DNA from: Morchella semilibera
Lineage: Eukaryota > Ascomycota > Pezizomycetes > Pezizales > Morchellaceae
Direction: 5' to 3'
Assembly (NCBI GenBank): GCA_009192285.1
Contig: WBVU01000003.1
Coordinates: 3,937,973-4,001,972 of the forward strand
DNA length: 64,000 bases
Shown here: in pieces, positions 12,779 to 23,546 of the stretch
How positions within the stretch are numbered: the stretch's first letter is position 1
Layout of the letters: each line of letters opens with the position of its first letter
Position numbers and translations under genes: made by a program
Notes under the pieces: model-generated
Seen by the model: only the letters and a program-made list of their open reading frames with translations
Told to the model about the DNA's origin: nothing
Databases searched by the model: none

Positions 12779-13506
12779 ATCTGTTTGTTGTGCAGAAGAA
12801 TTTTGTTTGATGTGGAATTAGTCTTTTAAGAAGAAGGATGTACCAGTTGAGCTATGGCTGCGGAAACTCTACAGGAAAGAGTGGATACGGTACTGTAAGT
12901 ATATATACCAACGTACCACTTGGCTAACTATTCTCAAACAAACCAAGACAGAGAGAAAATTATCGTATGCGAATCGTTGCTTATGGCGAGCCTATCATAG
13001 ACCTTATTTCCCCACCATTGTTTTATCTGGCAAGGCGGATCAGTTCCGCTACGCCCTGTTGAGGTGCTGGCAAAAGAAATTAGTTCGCACGGTTCGGGGT
13101 TTCTGATTCTAGCTCTCGCAGCATGGAGCTTGATCACACTCCATCCATTCCCTTTCTCCATGCGGTACAATGTATCCTGAGTTGATGCACCATGCATCGG
13201 CGGTTATGGAAAACTGGGAAGGAAAAACCCAGCTCGGCTTTAGAGCACCCTTGTCAGCTCCCCCCGAGCACTAAATCGGTTAAACTTTAATTGAACTCCA
13301 GCTTCCAAGGGTCTTAGCCCGCCACATCGGAGTATGCTATACATCCAGTAGCTAACCTTATGCTGTCATGAACTGTCGCAACATACATTATCTTCTAAAA
13401 GGTAGTTTTATGGGAAATCAATATATATACATTTACAATCCATTGACTCTATAGTACATGTAGTCATTGGATGACATTAACCACTAAAGTCTCCAATGTC
13501 CATGAA

Positions 13507-13571
13507 GTACTACGGGTGTAGCTAGGGGTAAGTTACTGCTGACAACAGACTTACCCCTACACCCGTAGTAC
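13507..13571. repeat. Hairpin element, family H1 copy A (65 bp)
   Basis: Near-perfect palindrome: the left arm GTACTACGGGTGTAG(CTA)GGGGTAAGT pairs with the right arm ACTTACCCCTACACCCGTAGTAC around a short loop. The same arm sequence recurs at 31184, 36201 and 47306. This copy has a 3-4 nt insertion in its left arm. GTAC stands at both ends. No coding capacity. Confidence 0.85.
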
Positions 13572-15766
13572 TGCGCACTTTTACGATCGATGAGGCTAAT
13601 CGATTGATCAATTAATTACCAACCTAAATGCAGTTCTTCACGCACGCGCTAAGTGTTGTACTCTATTGCCGCAGACGCACAGTAGAGTACTACTCTACTA
13701 CTCTAGAGTAGGCTCCACGTCGCGCCCCAGGACCTGTCTAAAGCAGATTGGCTATGTTTTCCCTTAACTGCTTATCCAACCCCAAAATGCGCCAACCATA
13801 CATGTACATGCAACATCCAAATACATGTAATTAGATACGGGCTCCTGCTATATATCTCGCGATCAAAAGGCACTATTTTCTTTAAACTGTAGAGTGGAAC
13901 GCCTGACAACTTACCTCTTCTACATGCCACACAACTACATAAGGACAGTGAGGCAGCTATGAAATCAAAGACAATTCAGCCCCCGGGCACTAAACTCAGT
14001 GGTCCGTCGACATGATCAGCATGACAGCACTGCTCGTATCGACATTTGAAACAAACAACAAAAGCAAAGTGTAACCACTAGGAGAAGAAGATACAGGTAG
14101 TCGCCGATTGGGGTACATATACTCTACAAACTCTTCCAGAACCCATTGGCGTGTTGGGCATGAGCAGATTCACCTGAGACAAAACCTTGTATTTACCAAA
14201 AGCCTACCAAAATTTGTACCATACCATTCAACGCGTGTTGGAGATGAATAACTGGTCTCCCTTGTGGGGACTTCAGCTATAAACGACTCCGATCTCGAAC
14301 TTCCCCCTTTCTAACAGAAAGGTTGAAAGCTACGAGCCATAGACACACATTCCGTTTCGTTAATTTACAAATAAAATCGCACTCAGTTTATTCCGGCTGG
14401 CTTCCAAGGAAATAACATAACACTAGCAGTGGCCACCCCACAACCACGAGTTATATAACGAACGCTACTAAAGTACATTATAATATCCAATTATAGAACT
14501 GTACCCAAAAATCTATTTGATTATTGGGGGAACAGCGGTAGACGGGGGAACAGTGGCAGAATTTAGGGAACAGCAGTAGACTAGAGGGAAGTTACAGACA
14601 TATATATCTAGTGGCCAGCTCTAGTGCTAGTGACTAGGTCGTGAGCGCGAGTTGTAATTTCTTTTAGAGGGGTTAACTAGCTCAGTCTACCACAGTTTTC
14701 GATACTGAATCTTCCAAAGTATCCCTTCGTTGTGCTGTCAGGCTGCTCAGCATACTTTTGATAGCGCGGGAAAATGCACTGCTCTGCTCGGCCAATCCCT
14801 ACTCTAGGCGAGTACATGGGCATACCAAATGATATGAAAATATATGAAACTTCCTGCCCACGCAATTCTTCCCGGGGTCGTGCTGCGATTCTGGTAAAGC
14901 CTGTCGTTAGCCAGTGAACAATTAGGTGGTTGATATCAGATCGCGATGTAGTTACTACATATGTATGTTCAAATGATATTATCTGAAGCCGGTTTGAAGA
15001 ATGCTGAATGCAAAAGATCCGGTGTCCTTTGCCTTGTTTTCTTGCATGATAAACGAATTTGCGATTTTCGTCAAAATACTCTTAGCTCACATCCTGTGTA
15101 CAGGGCCGTACTTGCGGCAGACAAGGATTGCTGGATAATGCAAGTTTTAGCGTTGGTGAACTAAAAACCTGCGCTGTCCGGTACTTTGCGAGTACTCACT
15201 ACGCACGTCTCGGTAGGGTCCACGCTAAGTGAATTCTGGAACACCATAAAAGTGGAGTTTTGACAACTGAGTACAATATTTTCGGACACCATTCCATATC
15301 ACCACCAATCCTCACAAAGCATCTTTGCACAGCACCTGGACTTAAATTATCGTCGCGAAGCAAACCACACCAGAAAACGGCAAAATCACGCATTTCAAGA
15401 TCTAGTATTATACAGATTAACTATTACAAACCTTATCCAGAACCCTAGTTGGAATCCAAAAATAAGAATGTTTTCAAAAAAAAAAAACACGCCAAGACCT
15501 CAAATCTGTAGGTACAGGGTCCCGGCCCAAATCTCAAATCTCGGATTTCAAAGTGGTGCAGCTCCTGAAACATTTAGTAAAAGGGGGGTATTATAAGATC
15601 ACTTATAGCATATCTTTCAGTCTTGATAATTTCATGGCTCGATTAAAGGAATTGGGGGCTGGGCAAGCTCTCTTTTTTGCCAATTTTGCTGTGTTTTAAT
15701 TTTGGTGCGGCGACGATGACTTTTCCCATATGCGAAATTTTACCTTCCAGGGGCGGGGCTACAAAA

Positions 15767-15851
15767 GCACCGTTGGTGCAGGGGTAGGTAGCATAGTTGC
15801 CTTCCATTAGATTGTGAGCAACTGGGAGGGGTTAGAGTCCCTTGCGGCGCA
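15767..15851 (+). tRNA. tRNA-Gly(TCC)-like sequence, possibly a pseudogene
   Basis: The 5' end GCACCGTTGGTGCAGGGGTAG resembles fungal tRNA-Gly. The anticodon stem GTTGC/GCAAC encloses CTTCCA, giving anticodon TCC, but the loop is 17 nt instead of 7, so either a roughly 10-nt intron or an insertion is present. The T arm AGGGG-TTAGAGT-CCCTT pairs but has TTAGAGT in place of the usual TTCGANT. The acceptor stem has one mismatch. These deviations make a decayed gene or a tRNA-derived repeat as likely as a working tRNA. Confidence 0.4.
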
Positions 15852-16562
15852 TAGTGTTGACTTTTTGTACTTCTCGCTATTCATATAAACGCCCCCGATA
15901 CAGTTTTATTATTGAAATATCCTCAGTTCATGGGCGGGGTAGTTCCTTTTGCGAGACGTCAGAGGGAGTTTCGGGCCGGATCTTCACACGCCATTCCTTC
16001 ATGCACAGACAGATGCACCTTGTTGCGTGAAAGATGGCCTTTCTTTTCCTCTACCTCACTTTCGGGACGAGACTTCTCCGAGTGACAGTGTTTCGGGCCC
16101 TCCTGGCCGCTTGGTCCCACGGTCAATGCACAATGGACCGCTGTAGTGGCGTTGTTTACGGAGCACGCTGCCGAAGGACGTTTTCCATATCTCAAGAGTC
16201 AGGGTTTAATCTAAAAGTACGGGGCGATAGGTGGCGGCGAGAGGTAAATCAGCCAATGGGACGGCTTAGGTTTGATCTTTGAGCCCGTGCTGTTCTTTTA
16301 ACGACTTTCCATGCTGAGCTGCTGAGCGCTTTTCATAACCCCGGTTGATGTGGTGTTGTTCCTTTCAAGGCCCGTGCGGTAGATGCATATCTGCTTCACG
16401 ATATATCACTCGGACATCGTATAACTGCATGTATTTCTGCCTACATTTATTTGAAAAGCTATGTATCGCACACCATTCGACCCCAATACATGTAGTTTTA
16501 AAAACCAACTACCCGCCAGATTCTCAAGAAAATGAGTTTACAAACCCCCTTACAGAAACGAT

Positions 16563-17485
16563 CTAAGCATAGCAAGTGCTGCGCCTGGTGACAGTAGAGT
16601 CGTATTTGCAATAGGTTCCATCATTCCCGGCACCAGTCTTGACCGGTTCATCGCCATCGTCGTTACCGGTGTAACGCTGACAGATGTCAGTGACCTCGGA
16701 GGTGCAGGTGTTAGAGATCGTGGCGGTATCTATTTTATTATATCAGCCATCCTGCCTGCATCAACAAACCAAGGTAGCCAGAGCGGTAAACCCACCTCCA
16801 TAGTTGGTGTTGATTCCAGCAAGAGTACCTCCATCAACAGCAACAACGCCGGAGGCAACAAATGTTCTCTTGTACTGAGTACCGCAGTTTCCGCAAGAAC
16901 GGTAAAGCTTTCCAAAGTCCTCAACGAAAAAGTCCTGAACATTGACGGTACCACCGCCATTGTGCTGGATAACTGCAAAACTGTTAGCCTCGCGGAAACC
17001 CGCTGGATGGGCAGGACAGCTAGCATACCTTTATCGCTAGCGTGTCTGGCTCCACCGCCAATGATGTACGAAGTGCCGGAGGTCTGCTTAATCGACAAGG
17101 CGTCTTCACAGACATCCTCCCACCACACATTCTGGATGGTGCAAGGACCCAAGCAGTGAACACCCTCGGTCTGGGCAGATCCAATAATGGCGTTCCTAAG
17201 AGTGGCCCCGCTCGAAAGGATAAAGACGGCGTCGTCGTCACCGCCCTCCCCCTCATTACAACCGTCTGCAGGAAGATTCGATTAAAACACACCCCTGGTC
17301 CTGTAGAATTGGTGCTACTCACTGTTTCTATTAAAACGCTTCATCCCACCATCGTATGTTCCAGAAACAGATATCGGAGAGGAAAGGGTAGTGGAGCTCG
17401 CTGCGCTGGGGAAGACAGTAGTGGCAGCGGCGGAGACATATGCCACAAGACCGGCGGCGGTGACAGAGCTGATGAGAAACTTCAT
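16563..17485 (-). CDS. Secreted pectate lyase, family PL3
   Basis: Cleaves pectate/polygalacturonate by beta-elimination outside the cell. Exons 17485-17323, 17265-17029, 16972-16796 and 16729-16563 join in frame to 247 residues, the usual PL3 size. The signal peptide is [19 protein letters not shown]. Family signatures are [98 protein letters not shown] and [12 protein letters not shown]. The acidic cluster DVCEDA is the likely calcium/substrate region. The many cysteines suggest disulfides. Intron 2 uses the second of two nearby AG sites; only that choice keeps the conserved HASDK-VIQHNG junction. The ATG at 17485 begins the signal peptide. Confidence 0.93.
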
Positions 17486-17575
17486 ATTGGGCAATGGCGA
17501 GTGAGTACGGGATTGAGAGGACAGTGGTGATAGTGGGTGGTGGTGAGAGATTAGAACATGCGGAAACCCCAAAGG

Positions 17576-17583
17576 CTTTATAC
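17576..17583 (-). promoter_or_regulatory. TATA-like element of the pectate lyase gene
   Basis: Minus-strand GTATAAAG lies about 92-98 nt upstream of the ATG at 17485, in the usual place for a TATA box of a secreted-enzyme gene. Confidence 0.4.
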
Positions 17584-20500
17584 GAGTCGTCCACAGACTT
17601 TGGAAGCTATGAATGTGCGCATTGACCTGTGATGAGTAGGACCCACAGTGAGATTAACCTTGAAGATAATGGCTATAGCTCATTTCATCCGTCAACTCGA
17701 ATTCGCTCCCAATTATGCCGAGGAGTATACATACCGGACGGGTGCCCGCGCATCGTGGAGTGTTTGGAGGTGGCTGGTTCTTGTAGCTACATGATTTCAA
17801 AAGTGTTGGCAAGCTTATTCTCTGGTGTTACTGTTATATCACGAGGTTATAATGTCAATCCCCTGTACGTCGGGAATTTCTTCACCGTTCCCTACCGTTT
17901 CCAAGACACGTTTGTGGGGATACAAGGATTGGGTGACCCTTTTTACCCCGCAATATATTACCTTATTTCAGGGCCATCCAGCGTGGGCCTGGATTCAAGG
18001 GTATATCATATAAAATACATGTATATCCCATGTTGTGTATTTAGACTTTAAAGGGTGGGTCGTAGTGCTGTCATCTGCAAGGCGTCGATCTTGGCGGCCG
18101 GCAATTTATAAATCGTGCGTGTAACTTAGTAAGAACTTGCTAACACACCCATTGATAAGTGCCCTTCAAAGTGTGGACTTGTCGGTGATTGCACTAACTA
18201 GTATCCGAGCCAATTGATATCCCATGGATCAAGGTTCCGGAACTTGAGTAATCATGATTGTTATTTTATTACACTAAGGAGAACGTTATTCTTTCATGGG
18301 ACTTGTTTTGCCCGCCAACAAGAGCTCTGTGTATACCTACACGTAGCCAGAAGACCAATAGCACGTGATAGAAGGCTATTGCGCATCTTGAACGATACGA
18401 TTCACACAGAATCTCAGATATGATCTTGAGTCGCTAAAGAAACACAAGTGTATAGAGGTATTCCCATACCGCTATCCGGCCCCAAAACTAGAGAGTGGAT
18501 ATCCTATGTGTACCCGTACTTAGCATCTTCGGTATGGTCTTGGGAAAAAAAATCACCCCCCCCATATGCTCCACCTAATATAAAGGTATCCCAGGGAAAC
18601 CTATATTAAAGAGGCAAAAACGGTATTTTTGACGCAGTGAAACTAGCTAAACACACCTCATTTACTCGGCATCAATAGTCCGAGAGGGCGCCCATAAATG
18701 ATGGTTATTGCTTAAAGCTCCCGATTATGAGATGGATAGAATAGAGAGAGTCGGCCGGAATTGAGCGAGTGGCGCACTAACTCGCGCACCAAACCGCCGA
18801 GATTGAGTGATCGACTATGACCGGAGGTCTGTAAACGTGTACCTACATCTGCCTAGTACTGGTCAATGGATTTTAGAGTGCCGATTAGTAATAGAATTTT
18901 ATGTTAGCCCCCCACATGTGAGTCTGTTTGCGCACTTTAGTGTATCCAATATATGCATTACCATAAAACGGGAACCCGGCCCGCCTGAAACAGTTGGAAC
19001 TCTTGGTACAGTAGGCCATGTCACATGAACTTTGGTATGATAAGAAAACAGCGTGAAACCCAACTACATAAGCCCCGTGTTTTCCTTATGCTCTCCATAT
19101 TCGGAGGGTTAACAAGCTCCGGTAACTTTCGTGTTGGAGACCTATTTGATTGAAATTCAGCTTCTGACTTCGATACGCGTTTCCTTTGTCAAGACATACT
19201 ACACCGTGTCTTAACCGGTTAATATACTCAAGCAACAATGTTTGTATGCTATAATGGGTGCCTTTGGGGTGAAGTCCATAGTTTCCCTCTAGTCGAGTGT
19301 GTATAAGGCAGTGATGAGAGTTTATTGCCAGTTTAGGATTCCTGGGATTCGTTTGGGTCTATTGAGGGAATCCGATTCCAGAAGCGGGATCGGACCGTCC
19401 GTCAACCTCCATACATCCGCAGCCAGGCTACTCCGCGGTGAATGACTCCGGCAGAGTATGATTTATCAAACTTAAAATATGGTATGGAGGCCTCAACAGA
19501 ATGCGAGTTGTCATTCAGCTATCGATCTAGGCATGTACCACACGATTGATGTGACTAACACGCTATGATTAGAAAGGCCCGTAGATAGACTGCTTTAAAT
19601 CTGTTTCAAAGCATATTTACATCTTCCTGAAGGACGACACCTGATTTTTAAAAATCAAGACATAGTGTATATATAAAAATTTAAAACTGTTATACACTCA
19701 CATTATTAAAAGTATTCCAGTCAGTGTTAGACAGGCTTTTATATCGACGGCCAGCAGCTAGTGACGATTTACTAAGCCGAGGGAAGCCTTAACCATATGG
19801 TAATTAACGCTGAACTGAGCCGGCTGCGAGCTTGTGAAGACTGCGGGTCATCCGAGTCCATTCACGTAAGCTTGAATTTCCCTAATAGGCCCGAGCAAGT
19901 GAAACTCTGTCGTGGTGAATGGATATCCTAACGACACAGGGTCTGAGAGAGTGGGAAGTCGGTTAATCGTGAGGTTGCTATACTGCTGGGCCTTAGTAAT
20001 GTAATGTCAGTAATCTACTGCGTTTCGCGCGAGTACAATTACATTTATGAAATGAGCTATAGCAGGAGGATGGGTGGTGGTGGAGATGGGGTCAAGAGAT
20101 AGAAGGAAAGCACCGAGAGAGGGGGCAGGTCGAAACTGCGCGTACCTACATGCGATTCCTTGATGCGTATGTCAATATCATCTCTTTAATAAAGAAACTT
20201 CAATGAAGGGTACATACATCACGTAGTATCATTGCCTTATCCTTATTGTTAGAGTAGGTACGTCTTGGTACCACCGAGATGGGCTAATGTTCAACCTGGA
20301 TTTGCAAGCGTTGTGTAATCTGGTAATCAGCAGCAAAACTCTAAGCTCTCGGTTTGGTTGGCTCGGTTACGCTGTGCTAAACCTCTTAAGTACTAGTGGA
20401 TCGGGTACGCGACCTCCATGTGAACCCTGCGCTAATCTCTCGGGCGGGAGTGACCTTTTTTCACGTGTATCAGGGACCTTCACGTGACGTCTAGTGGATT

Positions 20501-20932
20501 TCCCGGCCGACAAGCTTTCTTCCTCTCTCAACGTCGAGGGTAGTGTAGATGGATTTATAAGGCGCCGGATAGTTTTTTCATACCGACCTGGAGCTCAATC
20601 TCTCCGTACTTCTATTTTACTCGTTCGATTGGTTTATGCTCGATTGGTTACAGGTCAAACCGATGGCCGAATACAGCTTATAGACAAGGTTACCAATTGC
20701 AATGTACATGTATGCAAGACAATGTATCAGTAGGGCGGGAAGAAAGAAGCGATACAGCTGCACTAGTGATAGAATCTTAATTTCTGATAACTGAAAATTT
20801 CATGTACTTATATCCGCTGGCTCCCCTTTCCCACAACCTACCACCACCACAACCATCACACACCTGCGCCCAAAGCTCGAGATCTTCATCTAATTGCCTC
20901 TATTGAGTTTTTGATCTTAGAAAACTCCCAAA
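17584..20932. other. Gene-poor region
   Basis: No gene could be supported over about 3.3 kb. Near 18574-18612 there is a hairpin listed separately. The right end, from about 20820, is rich in CCACCA/CAACC and leads into the FAD oxidoreductase gene, as expected of its promoter and 5' leader. Confidence 0.5.
18574..18612. repeat. Short imperfect palindrome
   Basis: CTAATATAAAGGTATCCC faces GGGAAACCTATATTAAAG with almost no loop. It could form a stem of about 17 bp with one or two mismatches. It lies in intergenic DNA with no nearby gene end, so a terminator role is unlikely; it may be a small foldback element. Confidence 0.5.
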
Positions 20933-22120
20933 ATGACCTCAAAGAACGTTGTTATCCTCGGTGCCTCATTCTCGGGCCTCCCCTTGACCCATTATCTTAT
21001 CAAACATCTCCCTGAAGAGTACACCGTTACGCTCGTCTCCCCATCCACCCATTTCTATTGGAATGTTGCTGCTCCCCGTGCCATTGTCGACCCCGAACTC
21101 ATCGGCAAGAACAAGGACGACCTTTTCATCCCAATCCTTTCCTCGTTCGAGAAGTACCCCAGTGGACGCTTCACCTTTATCCAGGGAAAGGCCGTGTCCA
21201 CAAGCCCACAAGCAGATACCGTCACAATCAGAACCGTCAGCGATGACAAGTCACAGGGCGCAAAGGATATTAACCTCGAGTACTGTCACCTGATCGTTGC
21301 TACTGGCTCCTCCACTGCAGGTGGAGATTGGGCTTTCAAGGCCGCTGGCCAGGGAACTCATGTCTCTACTAGGGCTGCAATTGCAGCTACCAGGGACCAA
21401 ATTGCAGCAGCAGACCGTATTGTTGTTTCTGGTGCCGGTGCAACGGGTTGTGAGGTGGTTGGAGAGATTGCGTCCAAATACCACAAGTCCGGAAAACATA
21501 TCACCCTTCTCAATTCCGATACCGGACTTCTCCCAATAGCCCGTGCAGATGTTGGAAAGACTGCAGAAGGCCACCTCCTCAAGATGGGAGTCAATATTAG
21601 ACATAACGTCAAGGTTGCCTCTGAAACTAAGAAGGGCAATGTCACCGAGTTAGTTCTGTCCACCGGAGAAACCATCGAGGCTGATCTCCACATTGCCACA
21701 TGGGGTCTCATACCCAACTCCTCTTTCATGCCTAAGGAAACGCTTGACCAGGCCGGCTGGATCATAACCGACAAGTACCTCAGGATATCCACCTACCACA
21801 ACATTTGGGCTCTTGGCGATGTCACCCACTGGGGTAACCGCAGTGTCTCTGTTATCGAACCCCAGCATGTAGCACTCACCGCCAATATTTTGGCGGCAGT
21901 TGACGGCAAGTCCGAGGCGGCCTTCAAGGAGTACAATCACAAAAACGATCTCATCATGGTTGTCCCACTTGGCCCATGGTTCGCAAAGGCTACTGGTATC
22001 GCTTGGGGCTGGAAGATGTGGGGCTTCCTTGCTTGGGCGTTGAAGGGAAGAACATACATGATTGAGGCTGCTAGGCCTATTGCGGAGGGAAAGAGTACGG
22101 CTGGGAGGACGAAGATTTAA
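20933..22120 (+). CDS. AIF/AMID-type FAD-dependent NAD(P)H oxidoreductase
   Basis: A single exon of 395 residues. An N-terminal Rossmann motif is at residues 6-16 (VVILGASFSGL; a Ser replaces the usual second-loop Gly or Ala). A central NAD(P)H motif is VVSGAGATGCEVVGEIAS. The late FAD motif is NIWALGDVTHWG. This is the pyridine-nucleotide disulphide oxidoreductase fold without the CxxxxC redox pair, as in AIFM2/FSP1-like and yeast Aif1-like proteins, which reduce quinones or similar acceptors with NAD(P)H. The C-terminus (GPWFAKATGIAWGWKMWGFL) is hydrophobic and may contact a membrane, a feature of fungal AMID-like proteins. No mitochondrial leader is obvious. The ATG follows a pyrimidine-rich leader. 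Confidence 0.88.
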   Translation: MTSKNVVILGASFSGLPLTHYLIKHLPEEYTVTLVSPSTHFYWNVAAPRAIVDPELIGKNKDDLFIPILSSFEKYPSGRFTFIQGKAVSTSPQADTVTIRTVSDDKSQGAKDINLEYCHLIVATGSSTAGGDWAFKAAGQGTHVSTRAAIAATRDQIAAADRIVVSGAGATGCEVVGEIASKYHKSGKHITLLNSDTGLLPIARADVGKTAEGHLLKMGVNIRHNVKVASETKKGNVTELVLSTGETIEADLHIATWGLIPNSSFMPKETLDQAGWIITDKYLRISTYHNIWALGDVTHWGNRSVSVIEPQHVALTANILAAVDGKSEAAFKEYNHKNDLIMVVPLGPWFAKATGIAWGWKMWGFLAWALKGRTYMIEAARPIAEGKSTAGRTKI

Positions 22121-22808
22121 ATAAGTTTTCTTTTTAGCTTTGGTGTTTCGGTTTCTTTCAAAACTTGTCCTATATCTCCTTTGTAAGGTACTCTATTAAT
22201 GACTTAATCTTGCACTATGTAGCTACATAATACGATTTTTCATTTTCAATTCTGCCTAAATGTCTTTGTGAGTGAGAACCGGTGATTCAAACTACATATA
22301 TGTAACGAGTGAAGCAACGTTCGTAGGGGTCGGGTGTATGCAATACCTTACCTCCCAGAATACCATAACACTGCAGTATAATGGCTGGAGTTCCGTATTT
22401 TTACGGTACCTATTGCATCCCTCTTTTGGTACTGTATGTATATGCATGTATGTAGGTCACCTATATCAGCACCAGCCGACACTGCTATTTTTTTTGATCA
22501 ATGTGTGTAGGCGTGTGTAGGCACCCCGCTCGTTTTAAAATCTTGAATATGGCACGATGAATATTACACAACTCTAAATTGATGCCACGTTAATTAAAGG
22601 CTGATAAATTACATGTAGCTATAAACCCACTTCTTATCTTGACTCAAACAAAAAAAAAGAAAGAAAAAACAAAGACACCAAAGGAATGAAATGTGCCAAA
22701 CGCCCGAATCTAAACCATATCAAAATATATCTCACACAAAGAATAGAACCAGACAAAAGGAATCATAACCCATGCTGAACATATATACTACATGACTCCC
22801 GCACCTCT
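22121..22808. other. Intergenic between two convergent genes
   Basis: 3' flanks of the FAD oxidoreductase gene (+) and the secreted-protein gene (-). AT-rich with one TACATGTA word near 22612. No gene or clear terminator was seen. Confidence 0.5.
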
Positions 22809-23546
22809 CTAATAATTCGAGCTGTTAGCCCATGGCTTCGACTCATCCAAGACCTCGATAACAAGCCCGTGGTTCCAGCTCCAGTTGGCGCTGCTCTTGA
22901 TCGTGCCAGCGCCCCTAACCTCGAACCCGGTGGGCTTAGTCGGGCAATCGATGTCAACCCTCTCTTTTACCAGGAGCAGCGAGTCGCCGTTCGAGCTGTC
23001 GCCCAACGCGAATCTCTCCTGCTTATCATCCTCGGGTCCCGGGAGGAAAGACGCAATCTTGGTAGCGGCCGAGACGGGCTTGTTGTTGTAGGTGGTCTTC
23101 TCCGTGACCTCTCCGCTGGTGAGCGCATAGATATCCTGCGATCCGAACCCGTTGGTGCCGTCGCCCGCCGAGAACGCAAAGTGGAAGCGACACTTCTTGC
23201 CTGCGTAGGTGGGGTTGAACTCGAACGCCAGGTAGGCGTCGGGGCCGATCTGCTTGGTCTCGTAGATTGTGGTGTCGGGCTGCGCGGGGTCGACAGAGAC
23301 CTGGAGGTACGAGCCGAGGGCGACGACGCCGTTGGGGAGAGTCACGGGCTGCTGGTAGCTTAGAAAGGGGGTCGGGGGAGTGTAGGGCGGGCCGGTGGGG
23401 GTTGAGAAGGGGGTTGGGCTAGGGCCGTCGACCGTTACAGTTTCCACAACGGTTGCTGTGGCCTGTGGGCTACAGACGGGAGTGGGCACTGCGCTGGAGA
23501 GGGAGGCAGCGAGTGAGAGGATGGTGAATGCGATGAAAGACTTCAT
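22809..23546 (-). CDS. Secreted protein, possibly But2 C-terminal-domain type
   Basis: A single exon of 245 residues. The signal peptide (MKSFIAFTILSLAASLSSA) is followed by a Ser/Thr/Pro linker (about residues 30-65) and a beta-rich domain. Runs such as DAYLAFEFNPTYAGKKCRFH and the paired cysteines resemble fungal secreted proteins annotated with the But2 C-terminal domain. I hold that family call loosely. The linker suggests O-glycosylation, hence a wall or extracellular location. GC content is visibly higher than in the neighbouring DNA, as expected for coding sequence. Enzymatic function is unknown. Confidence 0.72.
   Translation of the reverse strand: MKSFIAFTILSLAASLSSAVPTPVCSPQATATVVETVTVDGPSPTPFSTPTGPPYTPPTPFLSYQQPVTLPNGVVALGSYLQVSVDPAQPDTTIYETKQIGPDAYLAFEFNPTYAGKKCRFHFAFSAGDGTNGFGSQDIYALTSGEVTEKTTYNNKPVSAATKIASFLPGPEDDKQERFALGDSSNGDSLLLVKERVDIDCPTKPTGFEVRGAGTIKSSANWSWNHGLVIEVLDESKPWANSSNY

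Larger units (their letters stand above)
12779..16562. other. Gene-poor region
   Basis: Upstream of the bestrophin gene and downstream of the pectate lyase gene. It contains the 65-bp hairpin at 13507 and the tRNA-Gly-like sequence at 15767. Nothing else is supportable; short frames here lack starts, splice sites or recognisable similarity. Confidence 0.55.
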
